A stretch of DNA of 64,000 nt from Pseudohongiella spirulinae (GTDB lineage: Bacteria > Pseudomonadota > Gammaproteobacteria > Pseudomonadales > Pseudohongiellaceae). The notes under the pieces were generated by a model that made no database searches, was not told the origin of the DNA, and saw only the letters and a program-made list of their open reading frames with translations. The stretch lies in assembly GCF_001444425.1 (NCBI RefSeq), contig NZ_CP013189.1, positions 2,852,001-2,916,000 on the forward strand, written 5' to 3'. Positions 29,767 through 39,790 of the stretch are shown one piece after another; positions within the stretch are counted from its first letter, which is position 1; the number at the start of each line of letters is the position of its first letter. The position numbers were made by a program, and so were the translations under genes.

Positions 29767-30726
29767 TCAATCACAGTTATAAATCGTCTGATTGGCTTCG
29801 TCGATATCACGAATGACCTGCCAATGCTGCTTATATGTTATCGGTATAAAGCTGGCCATGCCGGCGTCTGCAAACTCACGCTGTAATGCGCTGCCTTCCC
29901 AGTCAAAGCTGAAAAACGCTTCGCGGATTTTTTCCGCCAGGTGAGGAACCAGATTATGCGCCATACCATAGGCTGTGGTCGGAAACGTCAGTGAGGTATA
30001 AATTGACCGGTACTGATCTGCTCTGACGACATCACGTCCCTCCATACGCCGCAGCACCTCATTGGCAATAGCGGCGGCTTCATAATCCCCGTTGACCACC
30101 CCCAGAATGGAGTTGTCATGGCTGCCGGAAAAGGCCGTACGGTAATCCTGATCGGCCACCAGCCCGAATTCGCGATCCAGCAGGGTCGATGGCGCTTTGA
30201 ATCCTGAGTTGGAAGTCGGTGAGGTGAATGCCAATTGGCGACCGGCCAGATCGGCCGGGGAGTTAATGCCACTGTCGGGATAGGTAAGGATCTCCATCTC
30301 GTAGCCATAACTGCCATCTTTTGCGGCCATCATGGCGAAGGGCACAAAACCTGTGCAATTGACGGCAACGGGTGTGGAACCCGTATTAAAACCGGCCACA
30401 TGCAGACGTCCGGCGCGCATCGCCTCAAGCTGGGCAGCATTGGATTGCACTGGGAAAAAGCGCACTTCTTTCCCGGTCAGAGTCTCCATATGCACAATAA
30501 ACTCATCCCAGACCCTGGAATACAATGCCGGATCTTCCACCGGAGTATATGCAAACACCAGAATCCGAGGGTCGCGCCAACGCTCTGAATCGGCAGGGCG
30601 GTCAGCGACCAGATCACCATCAGCGTCACTGTAACGTGGCGACAGTTGTGCAATGGCCGGTGATCCGTAGCTCACTGCCAGCAGCAACGAGCAAGCGCAC
30701 CTCAGAAGGATCTGTCTGTCGAACAT
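29767..30726 (-). CDS. phnD: Phosphonate-type ABC transporter substrate-binding protein
   Basis: This 319-residue periplasmic binding protein has a signal peptide ending AIAQ near residue 27. The PhnD fold is recognisable from RILVFAYTPVEDP, FNTGSTPVAVNCTG and FTSPTSNSGFKAPS. Ligands of this family include phosphonates, phosphite and methylphosphonate. Just after the signal lies YSDADGDLVADRP, which resembles a calcium-binding DxDxDG loop. It is the first gene of the operon and has a good sigma70 promoter at 30785-30812. Confidence 0.9.
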   Translation of the reverse strand: MFDRQILLRCACSLLLAVSYGSPAIAQLSPRYSDADGDLVADRPADSERWRDPRILVFAYTPVEDPALYSRVWDEFIVHMETLTGKEVRFFPVQSNAAQLEAMRAGRLHVAGFNTGSTPVAVNCTGFVPFAMMAAKDGSYGYEMEILTYPDSGINSPADLAGRQLAFTSPTSNSGFKAPSTLLDREFGLVADQDYRTAFSGSHDNSILGVVNGDYEAAAIANEVLRRMEGRDVVRADQYRSIYTSLTFPTTAYGMAHNLVPHLAEKIREAFFSFDWEGSALQREFADAGMASFIPITYKQHWQVIRDIDEANQTIYNCD

Positions 30727-30784
30727 AAGTGAGCGTATCCGTTATTTTTGTGCTCTTACATCAGGTATTCGCAATATCGCAACG

Positions 30785-30812
30785 ATCATAGCAGCTAGCG
30801 GTGGCGGGTCAA
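30785..30812 (-). promoter_or_regulatory. Putative promoter of the phnD-phnC-phnE-phnE operon
   Basis: Minus strand: TTGACC (30807-30812), 16-bp spacer, TATGAT (30785-30790). The -35 box overlaps the last bases of the upstream kinase gene. I saw no Pho box (CTGTCAT repeats) at the expected place, so phosphate-starvation control is not evident. Confidence 0.6.
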
Positions 30813-31348
30813 CTCACAATGGCACGGAACTGGCTGATGATATTCTCTGCATCACTGTTATTCTGCAATCTTGCGCAAGCCACTGCAGGTGCCTCGAAAT
30901 CTTTTACCAGCGCACGCGCGCTGTCTGCCGAGATCCCTTCGCAGCGGCTCTCCAAACGCCGGTCAATCACTTGCGGCAGCGCATCTATCCATAACAGCCG
31001 CAGACCGGGTATGCGAGACTGCAGATAGTGGCGATGTCTGTTTTTGTAAACCCCCTGAGTGACCAGCAGCGGGCCCGTTGGTGTGCTGCCATCCTGGGCG
31101 GCCTGCAAACGCGCATTGATTTTGTCTGCCAGCAACTGAAAAAACTCATCACGCATCTGCTCTGTAAAAGGCCTGGCCTCTGCCAATGCCCGGCGCATGG
31201 CCGGCGTGATATCGTCGTCCGCATGATAGACAGGCCAGCCGTAGTGTGACGCCAGCACATCCGCCACGTAGTTCTTGCCGCTGCCTGACAATCCAAACAA
31301 CAGCCATGCAGAAGTTGTGCTGTTGTTGCCTTTCTGATCTTCCATCAT
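30809..31348 (-). CDS. Small P-loop kinase-like ATPase
   Basis: This 179-residue soluble protein has a Walker A-like loop GLSGSGKN at 19-26 and a hydrophobic core typical of gluconokinase/adenylate-kinase-like small-molecule kinases. Downstream segments YHADDDITPAMR (about 41-52) and the arginine-rich RRLESRCEG fit substrate and lid regions. The residue after the P-loop lysine is Asn rather than Ser/Thr, which normally coordinates magnesium. Substrate unknown. Its 3' end overlaps the phnD promoter. Confidence 0.7.
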   Translation of the reverse strand: MMEDQKGNNSTTSAWLLFGLSGSGKNYVADVLASHYGWPVYHADDDITPAMRRALAEARPFTEQMRDEFFQLLADKINARLQAAQDGSTPTGPLLVTQGVYKNRHRHYLQSRIPGLRLLWIDALPQVIDRRLESRCEGISADSARALVKDFEAPAVACARLQNNSDAENIISQFRAIVS

Positions 31349-31448
31349 CCGCTTCCGATAGCAGTCAATATTGCGTTTAACGTGGATTTTACCGCACTGC
31401 TGCGTGTATTATTCGGCTTTTGCAGAAGATCTGTTACAGGTACGTAAA

Positions 31449-32171
31449 ATGGGCAGAGCATACCAGAACCGAAAAGAATCCATGGCCAAAACAGCGGCCG
31501 CCAAGACCAAAGTTTACAGCCGCTATGCGCGCGAAATCTATGTCTGTGCCAAATCAGGAGGTACTGATCCCGATGGCAACCTGGGCCTGCGAAGCATGCT
31601 GGAACGAGCCAAAAAAGACCAGGTGCCCAGCCATGTGATCGAAAAAGCGCTGGAGAAAGCGAAGGGCAGCGGCGGCGAAGACTTTTCGGCCGCGCGTTAT
31701 GAAGGTTTCGGCCCCGGTAACTGCATGGTTATCGTGGACTGTCTGACGGACAACCCCAACAGAACTTTTGGCGATGTTCGACAATGCTTCACAAAAACCA
31801 AGTGCAAAATCGGCGCCCAGGGCAGTGTCAGCCACATGTTTGACCACTGCGCCATTCTGGCGATCAATTCCGATGATGAAGAAGCCGTGCTGGAGGCATT
31901 ATTGAATGCCGATGTTGATGTCACAGACATTGAGAACGAAGATGGTCGCATCACCGTTTTTGCGCCGCATACCGAGTACGCCAAGGCCAGACAGGCACTG
32001 CGCGACAGATGGCCGGATGTCGAGTTCGAAACTGACGAGATTCAATTTCTGCCGCAGACACACACGGAGCTGAGCGGTGATGATGTTGCCGTGTTCGAGC
32101 GCTTTATGGATCTGCTGAACGATCTGGACGATGTTCAGAATGTCTACCACAATGCTGTCCTGCCTGACTGA
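31449..32171 (+). CDS. yeeN: YebC/PmpR-family protein, YeeN type
   Basis: The start is set at the ATG at 31449 (240 residues), because [21 protein letters not shown] matches the family N-terminus and ACAGG lies upstream. A longer frame from 31371 has no family counterpart. The YebC/TACO1 family was named for transcriptional regulation; recent work links members to translation through difficult sequences. The length (E. coli YeeN 238) and the K-to-Q N-terminal pattern favour YeeN over YebC. The usual ruvC-ruvA-ruvB neighbours of yebC are absent, which supports the paralogue assignment. It stands alone. Confidence 0.82.
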   Translation: MGRAYQNRKESMAKTAAAKTKVYSRYAREIYVCAKSGGTDPDGNLGLRSMLERAKKDQVPSHVIEKALEKAKGSGGEDFSAARYEGFGPGNCMVIVDCLTDNPNRTFGDVRQCFTKTKCKIGAQGSVSHMFDHCAILAINSDDEEAVLEALLNADVDVTDIENEDGRITVFAPHTEYAKARQALRDRWPDVEFETDEIQFLPQTHTELSGDDVAVFERFMDLLNDLDDVQNVYHNAVLPD

Positions 32172-32183
32172 CTGACACAGTCG

Positions 32184-34814
32184 TCAGACAGTAGACATCG
32201 GACTCAGCACCGTCTGGCTGTCGCGCAGCATCAACAGCCAGTGGCTGTCAGGCATGGGTTTGCCAAAGCAGTAACCCTGATAAAAACGGCAACCCATCTC
32301 CTGCAGACGAGACAGTTGTGCTGGCGTTTCGACACCTTCAGCAATCACTTGTAACTCCAGACTGTTACCCAGTGCAATGATGGTTCTGACGATGGCCTCG
32401 TCATTGGGATCATCCAGCAGGTCTCGCACAAAGGACTGATCAATCTTGAGTCTCGAAATGGGCAACTTTTTCAGATAACTCAAAGAGGCGTAGCCCGTCC
32501 CGAAGTCATCGAGTGCAAACATCACTCCGCTATTGATCAGCTCATTCATCAGACTGATTGTATTATCAATATCATCAATAAACAGGCTCTCGGTCACCTC
32601 CAGCTCCAGTTGATGGGCATTGATGGCAAAAGCTTTAAGCTGGTGGGTGACATGCGGAACAAAATCCGGATGGTGGAACTGACGCGGACTGATATTGACC
32701 GACAGGCTTATCTGCGCAAGCTGCGGATGATCGCGCCAGGAACTCAGGATACGGCACGCCTCAGTGATCACCCACGCACCCAGCGGGACAATCAATGCGC
32801 TTGACTCAGCGACCGGTATAAACTCATCGGGACCCACCGTGCCAAGCTGCTCATCGTGCCAGCGCAGCAATGCCTCCATACCAATCAGACACCCCTGACT
32901 GTCAACCTGGGGCTGAAAATGCAAGGTAAACAGACCGTCTTGCAGCGCCCTGCGCATAGCTGTTTCCAGCGCGCTGCGACGCGAGACCTGCAGTTGCATC
33001 TGCGGATCAAAGAAGGATACAGAATTGCGCCCGGACTCCTTGGCGGCAGCCAAAGCCAGGTCGGCCGCCTTTAACAGCTCGTCGGTATTGCCGCGGCCAT
33101 CTGAAAAGAGCGCCACACCTATGCTGACAGAACAGTTGGTCGATTTGCCATCCAGATCAAACGGCTCACTCAATTGGCGCCTAAAAGCGTCGGCCAGCGA
33201 GTGAACCCGATCGAGGGCATCATTGAGTTGCAGCGCCAGGTCTTCTACGATCACCACAAACTCATCGGCACCCAGGCGACCTGCTGTGTCAGTGTTCAGC
33301 AGACCACGCTCCAGTCGTTGCGCGACCTTTTTTAACAGAGCATCACCCGTATGGTGACCCAGGGCATCATTGATAAATTTAAAATTATCAATATCGATCA
33401 GAATCAGGGCACCCTGGAAGCCAGTACGGCTATGTGTTGCCACGGCGTGCTCCAGCCTGTCCAGAATCAGACGACGATTCGGAAGCCCGGTTAGAGGATC
33501 AAAGTACGCCAATTGATGCAGCTGATTGCGGATCTGTTTATGCTCTGTAATATCCGTGGAAATCCCGCACAGCGCATAGATTGAGCCATCCGGCTCTCTC
33601 AGAGGCAACTTGACCGATAAAAAAGTGTGTTTTTCGGGGTAGCCGGCGATCGTATTGATTTCTTCGTCTGCAACCCTCTCGCCCTCGTCGATGACACGAC
33701 GATCGTTAGCCTGCAACCTTGCGCAAGTCTGCTCATCAAAAAACTCAGCGTCGGTTTTACCAATGATCTCACCAGGTTCGATACCAAACAGCTCACAGAC
33801 TTTGCGGTTTGCATATTGATAACGAAGCTGGCGGTCTTTAATGAAAATATAAGCCTCTACGCTATTCAGAATGGTATCCAGACGATTTTCGCTGGCCGCC
33901 AGGCTCTGAGTGCGTTGACTGACCTGATAATGCAGCATCAGGTTGAAGACAATTGCCAGCAGCAATGCCAGTACCATCGCCACCGCCGCCCAAACCAGCC
34001 AGGTCGGCAAGGCTAAAAGCGTGGACTCAGCATTGTATTGCTGCATAATCTCATAGTAGGGAGACTGCTCGTTGTTGATCCAGCTGGACAGATAACTATC
34101 CAGTGTTGCCAGAATATCGGCATTGGAGTTTGCAGGAGCCGCGTAGTACAGCTGACTGGGACTAAACAAAATTGGCGTACTGACCAACCCCAGGTTGGCG
34201 GCCTGAATATCGCCGTAATGATGGCTTGAGGCAACAGCATCGGATGCACCGGACTGTACGCTCAGAAATGCCTGTTCAAAATTATCAAACAACACCCAGT
34301 CGACACTCAGGTCGAAGCTCTCGACCAGTGACAGCAGATAATCCTGCTGAATCGAGTCGTCCAGGACCGCAATGCGTTTATCCTGCAAATCAAGCACACT
34401 GAGGATGCTCTGCCCTCGCGCCTCGTATATTTGCGACCAACTGATCAGAGCAGGCACCTGATGGAAATCGAAACGCAGCCCCCGGGCACTATCCAGGGCG
34501 ACATCCGGCATCAAATCCAACTCGCCATTTTCGAGCATTTGCAGACAATCAGCCCACTGGCACCTGATTACCTGTAATTGCCAGTTCTCACGATCCGCGA
34601 TCTGTGTCAGCAAATCGCCCAGAATGCCGGACAACTGACCGTTTGCACCCGTCATCAGTTTAGGTGGATTATCGTAGACTCCAACACGCAGCACCTGTTG
34701 TGCATTGGTGGCAGATGAGAACACCACCGTCAGAAACAATAAAAAGCCAAACATGCTGACAACAGGTCCGCATGCTCGATGTGTGTGTTTGTTTCTGCCG
34801 TTGGCAGCGCGCAT
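32184..34814 (-). CDS. PBP-PAS-GGDEF-EAL cyclic-di-GMP signalling protein
   Basis: From the ATG at 34814 (876 residues; a longer frame would overlap the upstream gene) it has a signal or anchor ending near residue 39. A periplasmic SBP_bac_3 solute-binding domain follows (about 40-265), then one membrane helix (about 270-295), a PAS domain (about 305-420), GGDEF (about 435-600) and EAL (about 615-860). The cyclase loop reads GADEF instead of GGDEF, so cyclase activity is doubtful. The EAL domain keeps MEALLRW, DDFGTGYASL, KIDQSFV and AEGVE, so c-di-GMP hydrolysis is likely. It appears to be a ligand-sensing phosphodiesterase. It is the last gene after a DTW gene and a YjdM-like gene. Confidence 0.88.
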   Translation of the reverse strand: MRAANGRNKHTHRACGPVVSMFGFLLFLTVVFSSATNAQQVLRVGVYDNPPKLMTGANGQLSGILGDLLTQIADRENWQLQVIRCQWADCLQMLENGELDLMPDVALDSARGLRFDFHQVPALISWSQIYEARGQSILSVLDLQDKRIAVLDDSIQQDYLLSLVESFDLSVDWVLFDNFEQAFLSVQSGASDAVASSHHYGDIQAANLGLVSTPILFSPSQLYYAAPANSNADILATLDSYLSSWINNEQSPYYEIMQQYNAESTLLALPTWLVWAAVAMVLALLLAIVFNLMLHYQVSQRTQSLAASENRLDTILNSVEAYIFIKDRQLRYQYANRKVCELFGIEPGEIIGKTDAEFFDEQTCARLQANDRRVIDEGERVADEEINTIAGYPEKHTFLSVKLPLREPDGSIYALCGISTDITEHKQIRNQLHQLAYFDPLTGLPNRRLILDRLEHAVATHSRTGFQGALILIDIDNFKFINDALGHHTGDALLKKVAQRLERGLLNTDTAGRLGADEFVVIVEDLALQLNDALDRVHSLADAFRRQLSEPFDLDGKSTNCSVSIGVALFSDGRGNTDELLKAADLALAAAKESGRNSVSFFDPQMQLQVSRRSALETAMRRALQDGLFTLHFQPQVDSQGCLIGMEALLRWHDEQLGTVGPDEFIPVAESSALIVPLGAWVITEACRILSSWRDHPQLAQISLSVNISPRQFHHPDFVPHVTHQLKAFAINAHQLELEVTESLFIDDIDNTISLMNELINSGVMFALDDFGTGYASLSYLKKLPISRLKIDQSFVRDLLDDPNDEAIVRTIIALGNSLELQVIAEGVETPAQLSRLQEMGCRFYQGYCFGKPMPDSHWLLMLRDSQTVLSPMSTV

Positions 34815-34816
34815 TA

Positions 34817-35158
34817 TCAGGATTTCTTTACAAACTGTGATTTCAACTTCATAGCACCGATACCGTCTATTTTGCAATCAATATCATGATCGCCATCTGT
34901 TAAACGGATATTCTTGACCTTTGTGCCCACTTTCACAACCAGGGATGACCCTTTTACTTTAAGGTCCTTGATAACGGTCACCGTATCACCATCTTTGAGC
35001 TCATTGCCATTGACGTCCATAATTCTGGCCTCTTGTTCGGCCTTCTCAGTTTCCGCTGCGGTCCACTCGTGCCCGCATTCCGGGCAGGTAAACAGGGGTC
35101 CGTTTTCGTAAGTGTATTCAGACTGACAGAGCGGGCATGGCGGTAGAGCAGACATCAT
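34817..35158 (-). CDS. yjdM: YjdM/PhnA-like zinc-ribbon protein
   Basis: This 113-residue protein has an N-terminal zinc ribbon (CPLC at 8-11, CPEC about residue 25) and a C-terminal PhnA domain rich in beta strands ([19 protein letters not shown]). E. coli YjdM was once called PhnA and linked to alkylphosphonate use, but it is not part of C-P lyase and its role remains unclear. The gene overlaps the DTW gene by 4 bases, and its stop lies 2 bases before the GGDEF/EAL start. Confidence 0.9.
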   Translation of the reverse strand: MMSALPPCPLCQSEYTYENGPLFTCPECGHEWTAAETEKAEQEARIMDVNGNELKDGDTVTVIKDLKVKGSSLVVKVGTKVKNIRLTDGDHDIDCKIDGIGAMKLKSQFVKKS

Positions 35159-35751
35159 TTATCCTTATTAACGTAGTTGTGGTGATAAGTATGAGCTCCC
35201 ATACGCTGAATCTGTCGATCGATCATCCGATCCATGGTATCCAGCATGCTCATAAAGGTCTCCGGACTTCCCTCCAGCTCATCAAGCGCCAAAGCAATTG
35301 CTTCCAGTGTCGACAGAGCCTCGGCAGTCGGCGCCTTCCGGATGCGATACCGACCAGCGGGAGGTTTATGCAAAGAGTAATGTGGTAAATCGCCAAGCTG
35401 AGGCCACAAGTGCAACATTTTGCGACTCCGGCGCCAACTGGCATCCAGGAAAATCAGTGGTCTGACACCTGATTGTTTAAGCTCAGATACAGGAGTGGCA
35501 CGGGTCGATGGATAGATCAGCGCAGCGTCGCCGGCCAGATCGGGCAACACCTGCTGACTGTCAAGCGCCAGCGTATGCAACTGGCAATTATGCAGGGACA
35601 ATGCGGCAATTCGAGCTGTACCCAAGGGGTGCGAGGCCTCACGCTGATCCTGCAGAATATGCACGGGCCAGTGATTACGTAACTGAACAAGGTCCGCACA
35701 GTAACAGTAGCCAACCGGTCGCTGGCAGGCAGCACATAACTCACGACTCAT
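35155..35751 (-). CDS. DTW-domain tRNA-uridine aminocarboxypropyltransferase-like protein
   Basis: This 198-residue protein has an N-terminal zinc cluster ([13 protein letters not shown]) and the DTW core, with the name motif present as [11 protein letters not shown] conserved [10 protein letters not shown] segment and a YRIRKAP element are also present. E. coli TapT and relatives use S-adenosylmethionine to make acp3U in tRNA. It is the first gene of an operon with YjdM-like and GGDEF/EAL genes, and no functional link is obvious. Its start lies just downstream of the pnp terminator. Confidence 0.86.
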   Translation of the reverse strand: MSRELCAACQRPVGYCYCADLVQLRNHWPVHILQDQREASHPLGTARIAALSLHNCQLHTLALDSQQVLPDLAGDAALIYPSTRATPVSELKQSGVRPLIFLDASWRRSRKMLHLWPQLGDLPHYSLHKPPAGRYRIRKAPTAEALSTLEAIALALDELEGSPETFMSMLDTMDRMIDRQIQRMGAHTYHHNYVNKDK

Positions 35752-35780
35752 GTCTGGCAGCTCTCCGCGACATCAGATAA

Positions 35781-35822
35781 AAAAAGCCGGAAGTCCCATC
35801 GGAGTCCCGGCCTTTTTTTTCA
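35781..35822 (-). terminator. Intrinsic terminator after pnp
   Basis: Minus strand: an A-rich stretch, a GCCGG/CCGGC outer stem and a T7 tract, 20-60 bases past the pnp stop. A T-rich run on the plus side also lets it act in reverse, but no plus-strand gene enters it. Confidence 0.8.
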
Positions 35823-35843
35823 GGTCTGGCACCAGTAGCGCAA

Positions 35844-37958
35844 TTACTGCGCTGCAAATGCCTCTTTGTCTTCTTCCGTGACTTCTTTGATGCTCAGCTT
35901 GATACGACCGCGGGCATCCAGATCCATCACTTTTACCAGCACTTCCTGACCTTCTTTCAAATACTCACTGATATCCTCAACACGATCCGAGGAAATCTGC
36001 GAAATATGTACAAGGCCATCTTTGCCCGGCAGAATGGTCACAAACGCACCGAAATCAACGATACGGGCTACTTTGCCCATATACAACTGACCAACTTCGG
36101 CCTCTGCTGTAATGCGTTGAATCAGCTCAATAGCCTTGTCACGCGACTCGGCATCTTCACCGTAAATACGGATATTGCCGTCATCATCGATATCAACAGA
36201 GGCGCCGCTTTCTTCGGTGATGGAGCGGATAGTTGCACCGCCCTTACCGATAACGTCGCGAATCTTGTCTGAGTCGACTTTCATGGTGGCCATGGAAGGT
36301 GCATTCTCAGAGACAGTTTCACGCGCCCTGGGCAGCACTTTGTTCATTTCACCCAGAATGTGCAGACGCGCTTCCAGCGCCTGATTCAGGGCGATTTCCA
36401 TGATTTCTTCGTTGATACCCTGGATCTTGATATCCATCTGCAGTGCCGTGACACCTTTGTTGGTGCCGGCCACTTTGAAGTCCATGTCACCCAGGTGATC
36501 TTCATCGCCCAGAATGTCAGTAATCACGGAGAAGCGCTCGCCATCCTTGATCAGACCCATGGCAATACCGGCTACAGGCGCTGACAGGGGCACACCGGCA
36601 TCCATCATCGCCAGTGAGCTGCCACACACCGATGCCATGGAGCTGGAGCCATTGGACTCAGTGATTTCAGACACCACCCGAATCGCATAAGGGAAGTCTT
36701 CCTCTGAAGGCATGACCGCCTGAACACCACGCTTGGCCAGTTTGCCGTGACCGATCTCGCGACGTTTAGGTCCAGACATGAAGCCTGTTTCACCCACACA
36801 GAAGGGCGGAAAGTTATAATGGAACATGAAGGCTTCTTTCTTGGAGCCTTCCAGTCCCTCGATCATCTGGGAATCACGCACAGCACCCAGCGTAGTCACA
36901 ACCAGCGCCTGAGTTTCACCACGGGTGAACAGTGCTGAACCGTGTGCCTTGGGCAGAATGCCGGTTTCAATCTCAATCGGGCGCACAGTTTTGGTGTCAC
37001 GGCCATCAATTCGGGGCTGACCGTCCAGAATGCGGTTACGTACCACTTTCTTTTCCAGCTTGGAGAAGACGCCTTTCACTTCATCAGCAGTCACACCGGA
37101 TTCTTCTGTGGCGAACTGTGCCACCGCCTGCTCCTGCAACTGACCCAGCGCGTCATAACGCTGCATCTTGTCAGACACCTGATAAGCTTCTGTAATACCA
37201 GCTGCAAACGCATCACTGACAGCCTGTGTCAGCGTCTCATTGGTTGCCTCAGGCTGCCAATCCCAAACTGGCTTACCTGCCTCCGCCTTGAGTTCCTTGA
37301 TCGCCTGGATGACAGACTGCATGGCATCGTGACCAAACAGCACCGCACCCAGCATCTGATCTTCAGTCAGCTCTTTGGCTTCTGACTCAACCATCAACAC
37401 GGCTGATTCAGTACCTGCAACCACCATGTCCAGTGCAGAGCTTTCCAGTTGCTTGGTGCCGGGGTTGAGCACGTAACCCTGCTCAACATCAAAACCAACG
37501 CGTGCCGCCGCCACCGGGCCATCAAACGGAATGCCGGAAATAGCCAGCGCCGCAGAAGCGCCAATCAGCGCTGCGACGTCCGGATCTTCGTCTTTAGTGG
37601 CAGAAATGACTGTACAGATCACCTGTACTTCATTTTTGAATCCTGCCGGGAAAAGCGGACGAATCGGGCGGTCAATCAACCGTGAAACCAGTGTTTCTTT
37701 TTCAGTCGGACGACCTTCACGCTTGAAAAAACCACCGGGAATCTTACCGGCGGCATAAGTCTTTTCCTGGTAGTTGACTGTTAACGGAAAAAAGTCAGCG
37801 CCCGGAGCCGCTGACTTTTTTCCTACAACCGTTGCCAGCACCTGAGAGCCACCCATGGTGACAACAACCGCGCCAGTCGCCTGTCGTGCAATTTTGCCGG
37901 TTTCCAGGGTCACCGTCTGGTCACCATACTGGAATGTCTTTTTAACAATATTAAACAT
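35844..37958 (-). CDS. pnp: Polynucleotide phosphorylase
   Basis: I place the start at the second ATG (37958, 704 residues). AGGA lies 7 bases before it but only 2 before the ATG at 37964, and [12 protein letters not shown] aligns with the E. coli N-terminus. Two RNase PH domains, a KH domain (about 555-610, [13 protein letters not shown]) and an S1 domain (about 622-690) are present. It degrades RNA 3'-5' using phosphate and works with RNase E in the degradosome. It follows rpsO, as in E. coli, with no strong terminator between them. Confidence 0.97.
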   Translation of the reverse strand: MFNIVKKTFQYGDQTVTLETGKIARQATGAVVVTMGGSQVLATVVGKKSAAPGADFFPLTVNYQEKTYAAGKIPGGFFKREGRPTEKETLVSRLIDRPIRPLFPAGFKNEVQVICTVISATKDEDPDVAALIGASAALAISGIPFDGPVAAARVGFDVEQGYVLNPGTKQLESSALDMVVAGTESAVLMVESEAKELTEDQMLGAVLFGHDAMQSVIQAIKELKAEAGKPVWDWQPEATNETLTQAVSDAFAAGITEAYQVSDKMQRYDALGQLQEQAVAQFATEESGVTADEVKGVFSKLEKKVVRNRILDGQPRIDGRDTKTVRPIEIETGILPKAHGSALFTRGETQALVVTTLGAVRDSQMIEGLEGSKKEAFMFHYNFPPFCVGETGFMSGPKRREIGHGKLAKRGVQAVMPSEEDFPYAIRVVSEITESNGSSSMASVCGSSLAMMDAGVPLSAPVAGIAMGLIKDGERFSVITDILGDEDHLGDMDFKVAGTNKGVTALQMDIKIQGINEEIMEIALNQALEARLHILGEMNKVLPRARETVSENAPSMATMKVDSDKIRDVIGKGGATIRSITEESGASVDIDDDGNIRIYGEDAESRDKAIELIQRITAEAEVGQLYMGKVARIVDFGAFVTILPGKDGLVHISQISSDRVEDISEYLKEGQEVLVKVMDLDARGRIKLSIKEVTEEDKEAFAAQ

Positions 37959-38062
37959 ACTCATTTCCTGTTTTTAATTGAGACCCGGGCAGCATTGCAG
38001 CAACATCCTTTTTACCAAGAGTCTCTTCTCACTTGCTCATCGTCTTGAAACTGGTGTGCGTC

Positions 38063-38332
38063 TTAACGACGCAGGCCCAGACGCTTGATCAAAGTGGCAT
38101 AACGCTCAACATCTTTGCGCTTCAGGTAATCCAGCAGCTTGCGACGGCTGTTAACCATGCGGATCAGACCACGGCGTGAGTGGTGGTCGTGTTTGTTGGC
38201 ACGAAAATGATCCTGCAGAAGGTTGATGTTTTCTGTCAGCAGCGCAACCTGTACTTCCGGTGAACCGGTATCGTTTTCGCCGCGGCCATATTCTTTGACA
38301 ATTGTCTGTTTCTGTTCGGTTGTTAAAGCCAT
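38063..38332 (-). CDS. rpsO: 30S ribosomal protein S15
   Basis: This 89-residue protein starts [12 protein letters not shown], with GGAG upstream. An in-frame start 18 bases earlier is not supported by family alignment. The segment [23 protein letters not shown] is the conserved 16S rRNA-binding region. S15 helps to nucleate the small-subunit platform. In E. coli it represses its own translation; I could not judge whether the 74-bp leader here forms the matching pseudoknot. Confidence 0.98.
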   Translation of the reverse strand: MALTTEQKQTIVKEYGRGENDTGSPEVQVALLTENINLLQDHFRANKHDHHSRRGLIRMVNSRRKLLDYLKRKDVERYATLIKRLGLRR

Positions 38333-38406
38333 TTTAAATCTCCAAATCAATATGCATTAGTAATTAATAACATCCTGTCAGCCAGCATAACCGTGCATAA
38401 TTACAG

Positions 38407-39327
38407 TTACCTGGTGTCTTCCCTCATTAATCGGCGTGGTGCCACACGACCATCGTCGAGTACATCACCAATACCGATGAATTCTTCTTCATCGTACAGC
38501 CTGACCAGCCCCTGCGGTGGCAGATGCCGGATCATCACGGCCTGTCCCTGCCGGATATATGCCGCTGTTGCAGATGGCATGATCACGGCCGGCAAATGGT
38601 CAATCGCCTCATCGGCCGGTCTCAGCAAAGCGTCGATACCCGCCAGACCCTGCGTATCATAACACTGCTGCAAGGCTTGCGGCGTGATACACTCTTCCAG
38701 TCCGAAGCAGCCAGCCTGCAAGCGTCGCAGCTCGGTGACGTGTGCACCGCAATTCAGCAGTTCACCCAGGTCATCGGCTATCGAGCGTATGTAGGTGCCC
38801 TTGCTGCAGCGAATTTCCAATACCAGCTCATTCCCGCCAAATTCCTTTAGAATCAGTTCATGAACGGTAATCAACCGCGGCTTGCGCTCCACTTCCTGAC
38901 CGGCTCTGGCCAGCTTGTACAGGGGCTGCCCTTTATGTTTAAGCGCCGAATACATGGGCGGCAGCTGCTCAATTTGACCTCTGAACCGTGACAGGGTTTT
39001 GACAAGCAATTCCTTTGTCACGTGCTCAGCAGACCGGCGGCTGATAATCTCACCTTCAGCATCAGCGGTATCGGTTCTTTCCCCCAGCTTGATGCGGGCT
39101 AGATAACACTTGTCCGCATCCAGCAAAAACTGTGAAACCTTGGTCGCTTCCCCAAAACACAGGGGTAATACTCCGGTAGCCAGCGGGTCCAGTGCACCTG
39201 TATGACCCGCCTTGGACGCCTGAAAAAGACGCTTGGCCTGCTGCAGGCAGGCGTTGGAGCTCATCCCCTGCGGCTTATCCAGCAGCAGTATGCCGCTGAC
39301 CGGGCGGCCTTTTTGCTTTCGTGCCAC
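38407..39327 (-). CDS. truB: tRNA pseudouridine-55 synthase
   Basis: The protein makes pseudouridine 55 in the T loop of tRNAs. It contains SGILLLDKPQGMSSN, the catalytic region with GALDPLATGVL (aspartate in HTGALDPLATG) and a C-terminal PUA-like part. I favour the GTG at 39327 (306 residues) because its N-terminus then matches E. coli TruB in length and GAGGG lies 11 bases upstream. The ATG at 39375 would overlap rbfA by 44 bases. Confidence 0.95.
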   Translation of the reverse strand: MARKQKGRPVSGILLLDKPQGMSSNACLQQAKRLFQASKAGHTGALDPLATGVLPLCFGEATKVSQFLLDADKCYLARIKLGERTDTADAEGEIISRRSAEHVTKELLVKTLSRFRGQIEQLPPMYSALKHKGQPLYKLARAGQEVERKPRLITVHELILKEFGGNELVLEIRCSKGTYIRSIADDLGELLNCGAHVTELRRLQAGCFGLEECITPQALQQCYDTQGLAGIDALLRPADEAIDHLPAVIMPSATAAYIRQGQAVMIRHLPPQGLVRLYDEEEFIGIGDVLDDGRVAPRRLMREDTR

Positions 39328-39331
39328 TGAT

Positions 39332-39790
39332 CTACCGGCCCTCGTGACTTGAGTCGTCGACGGCCTGACTGTCATCGTGCGGATGTTTGCTGTCTTCGGT
39401 CAGAGCCTGATCGATAAGACTGGACAGGTAACGTCCGCGGGCAATGCTGTCATCGTAACGAAACTTGAGCGCTGGCGTGGTGCGCAGGCTCAACTCTTTG
39501 CCCAACAGGCTGCGCAAATACCCGGCCGCATGATTCAGCACTGCCAGACTGTCCTCAATCTGCTTTCTGTCCAGCTCACCCATGTCAGCCAGTTGCACAT
39601 CCAGACCGCCACCATCACGCATCATTACGGTCACGTAAACCGTGGCGTAGGCAAAGTCGCGACTCACATCAACGCCAGTCACCGACACCATGCCCAGGCG
39701 CGGATCACGGATTTCACGCATAATCAGGTCCGCCAGAATTCGCTGAATCTGGTCGGCTACCCGTTGTGTCCGAGGCGATGGTTTAGTCAT
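39332..39790 (-). CDS. rbfA: 30S ribosome-binding factor A
   Basis: This 152-residue KH-type protein (RIQRILADLIMREIRDPRLG, then VTVMM and an acidic/histidine tail rich in D and H) helps mature the 16S 5' end and supports cold adaptation. Its ATG overlaps the infB stop by one base (TGATG). The C-terminal 25 residues are low-complexity and probably disordered. Confidence 0.95.
   Translation of the reverse strand: MTKPSPRTQRVADQIQRILADLIMREIRDPRLGMVSVTGVDVSRDFAYATVYVTVMMRDGGGLDVQLADMGELDRKQIEDSLAVLNHAAGYLRSLLGKELSLRTTPALKFRYDDSIARGRYLSSLIDQALTEDSKHPHDDSQAVDDSSHEGR

Noticed and set aside
30727-30808. Pho box upstream of phnD
   Set aside because: No CTGTCAT-like direct repeats could be found.
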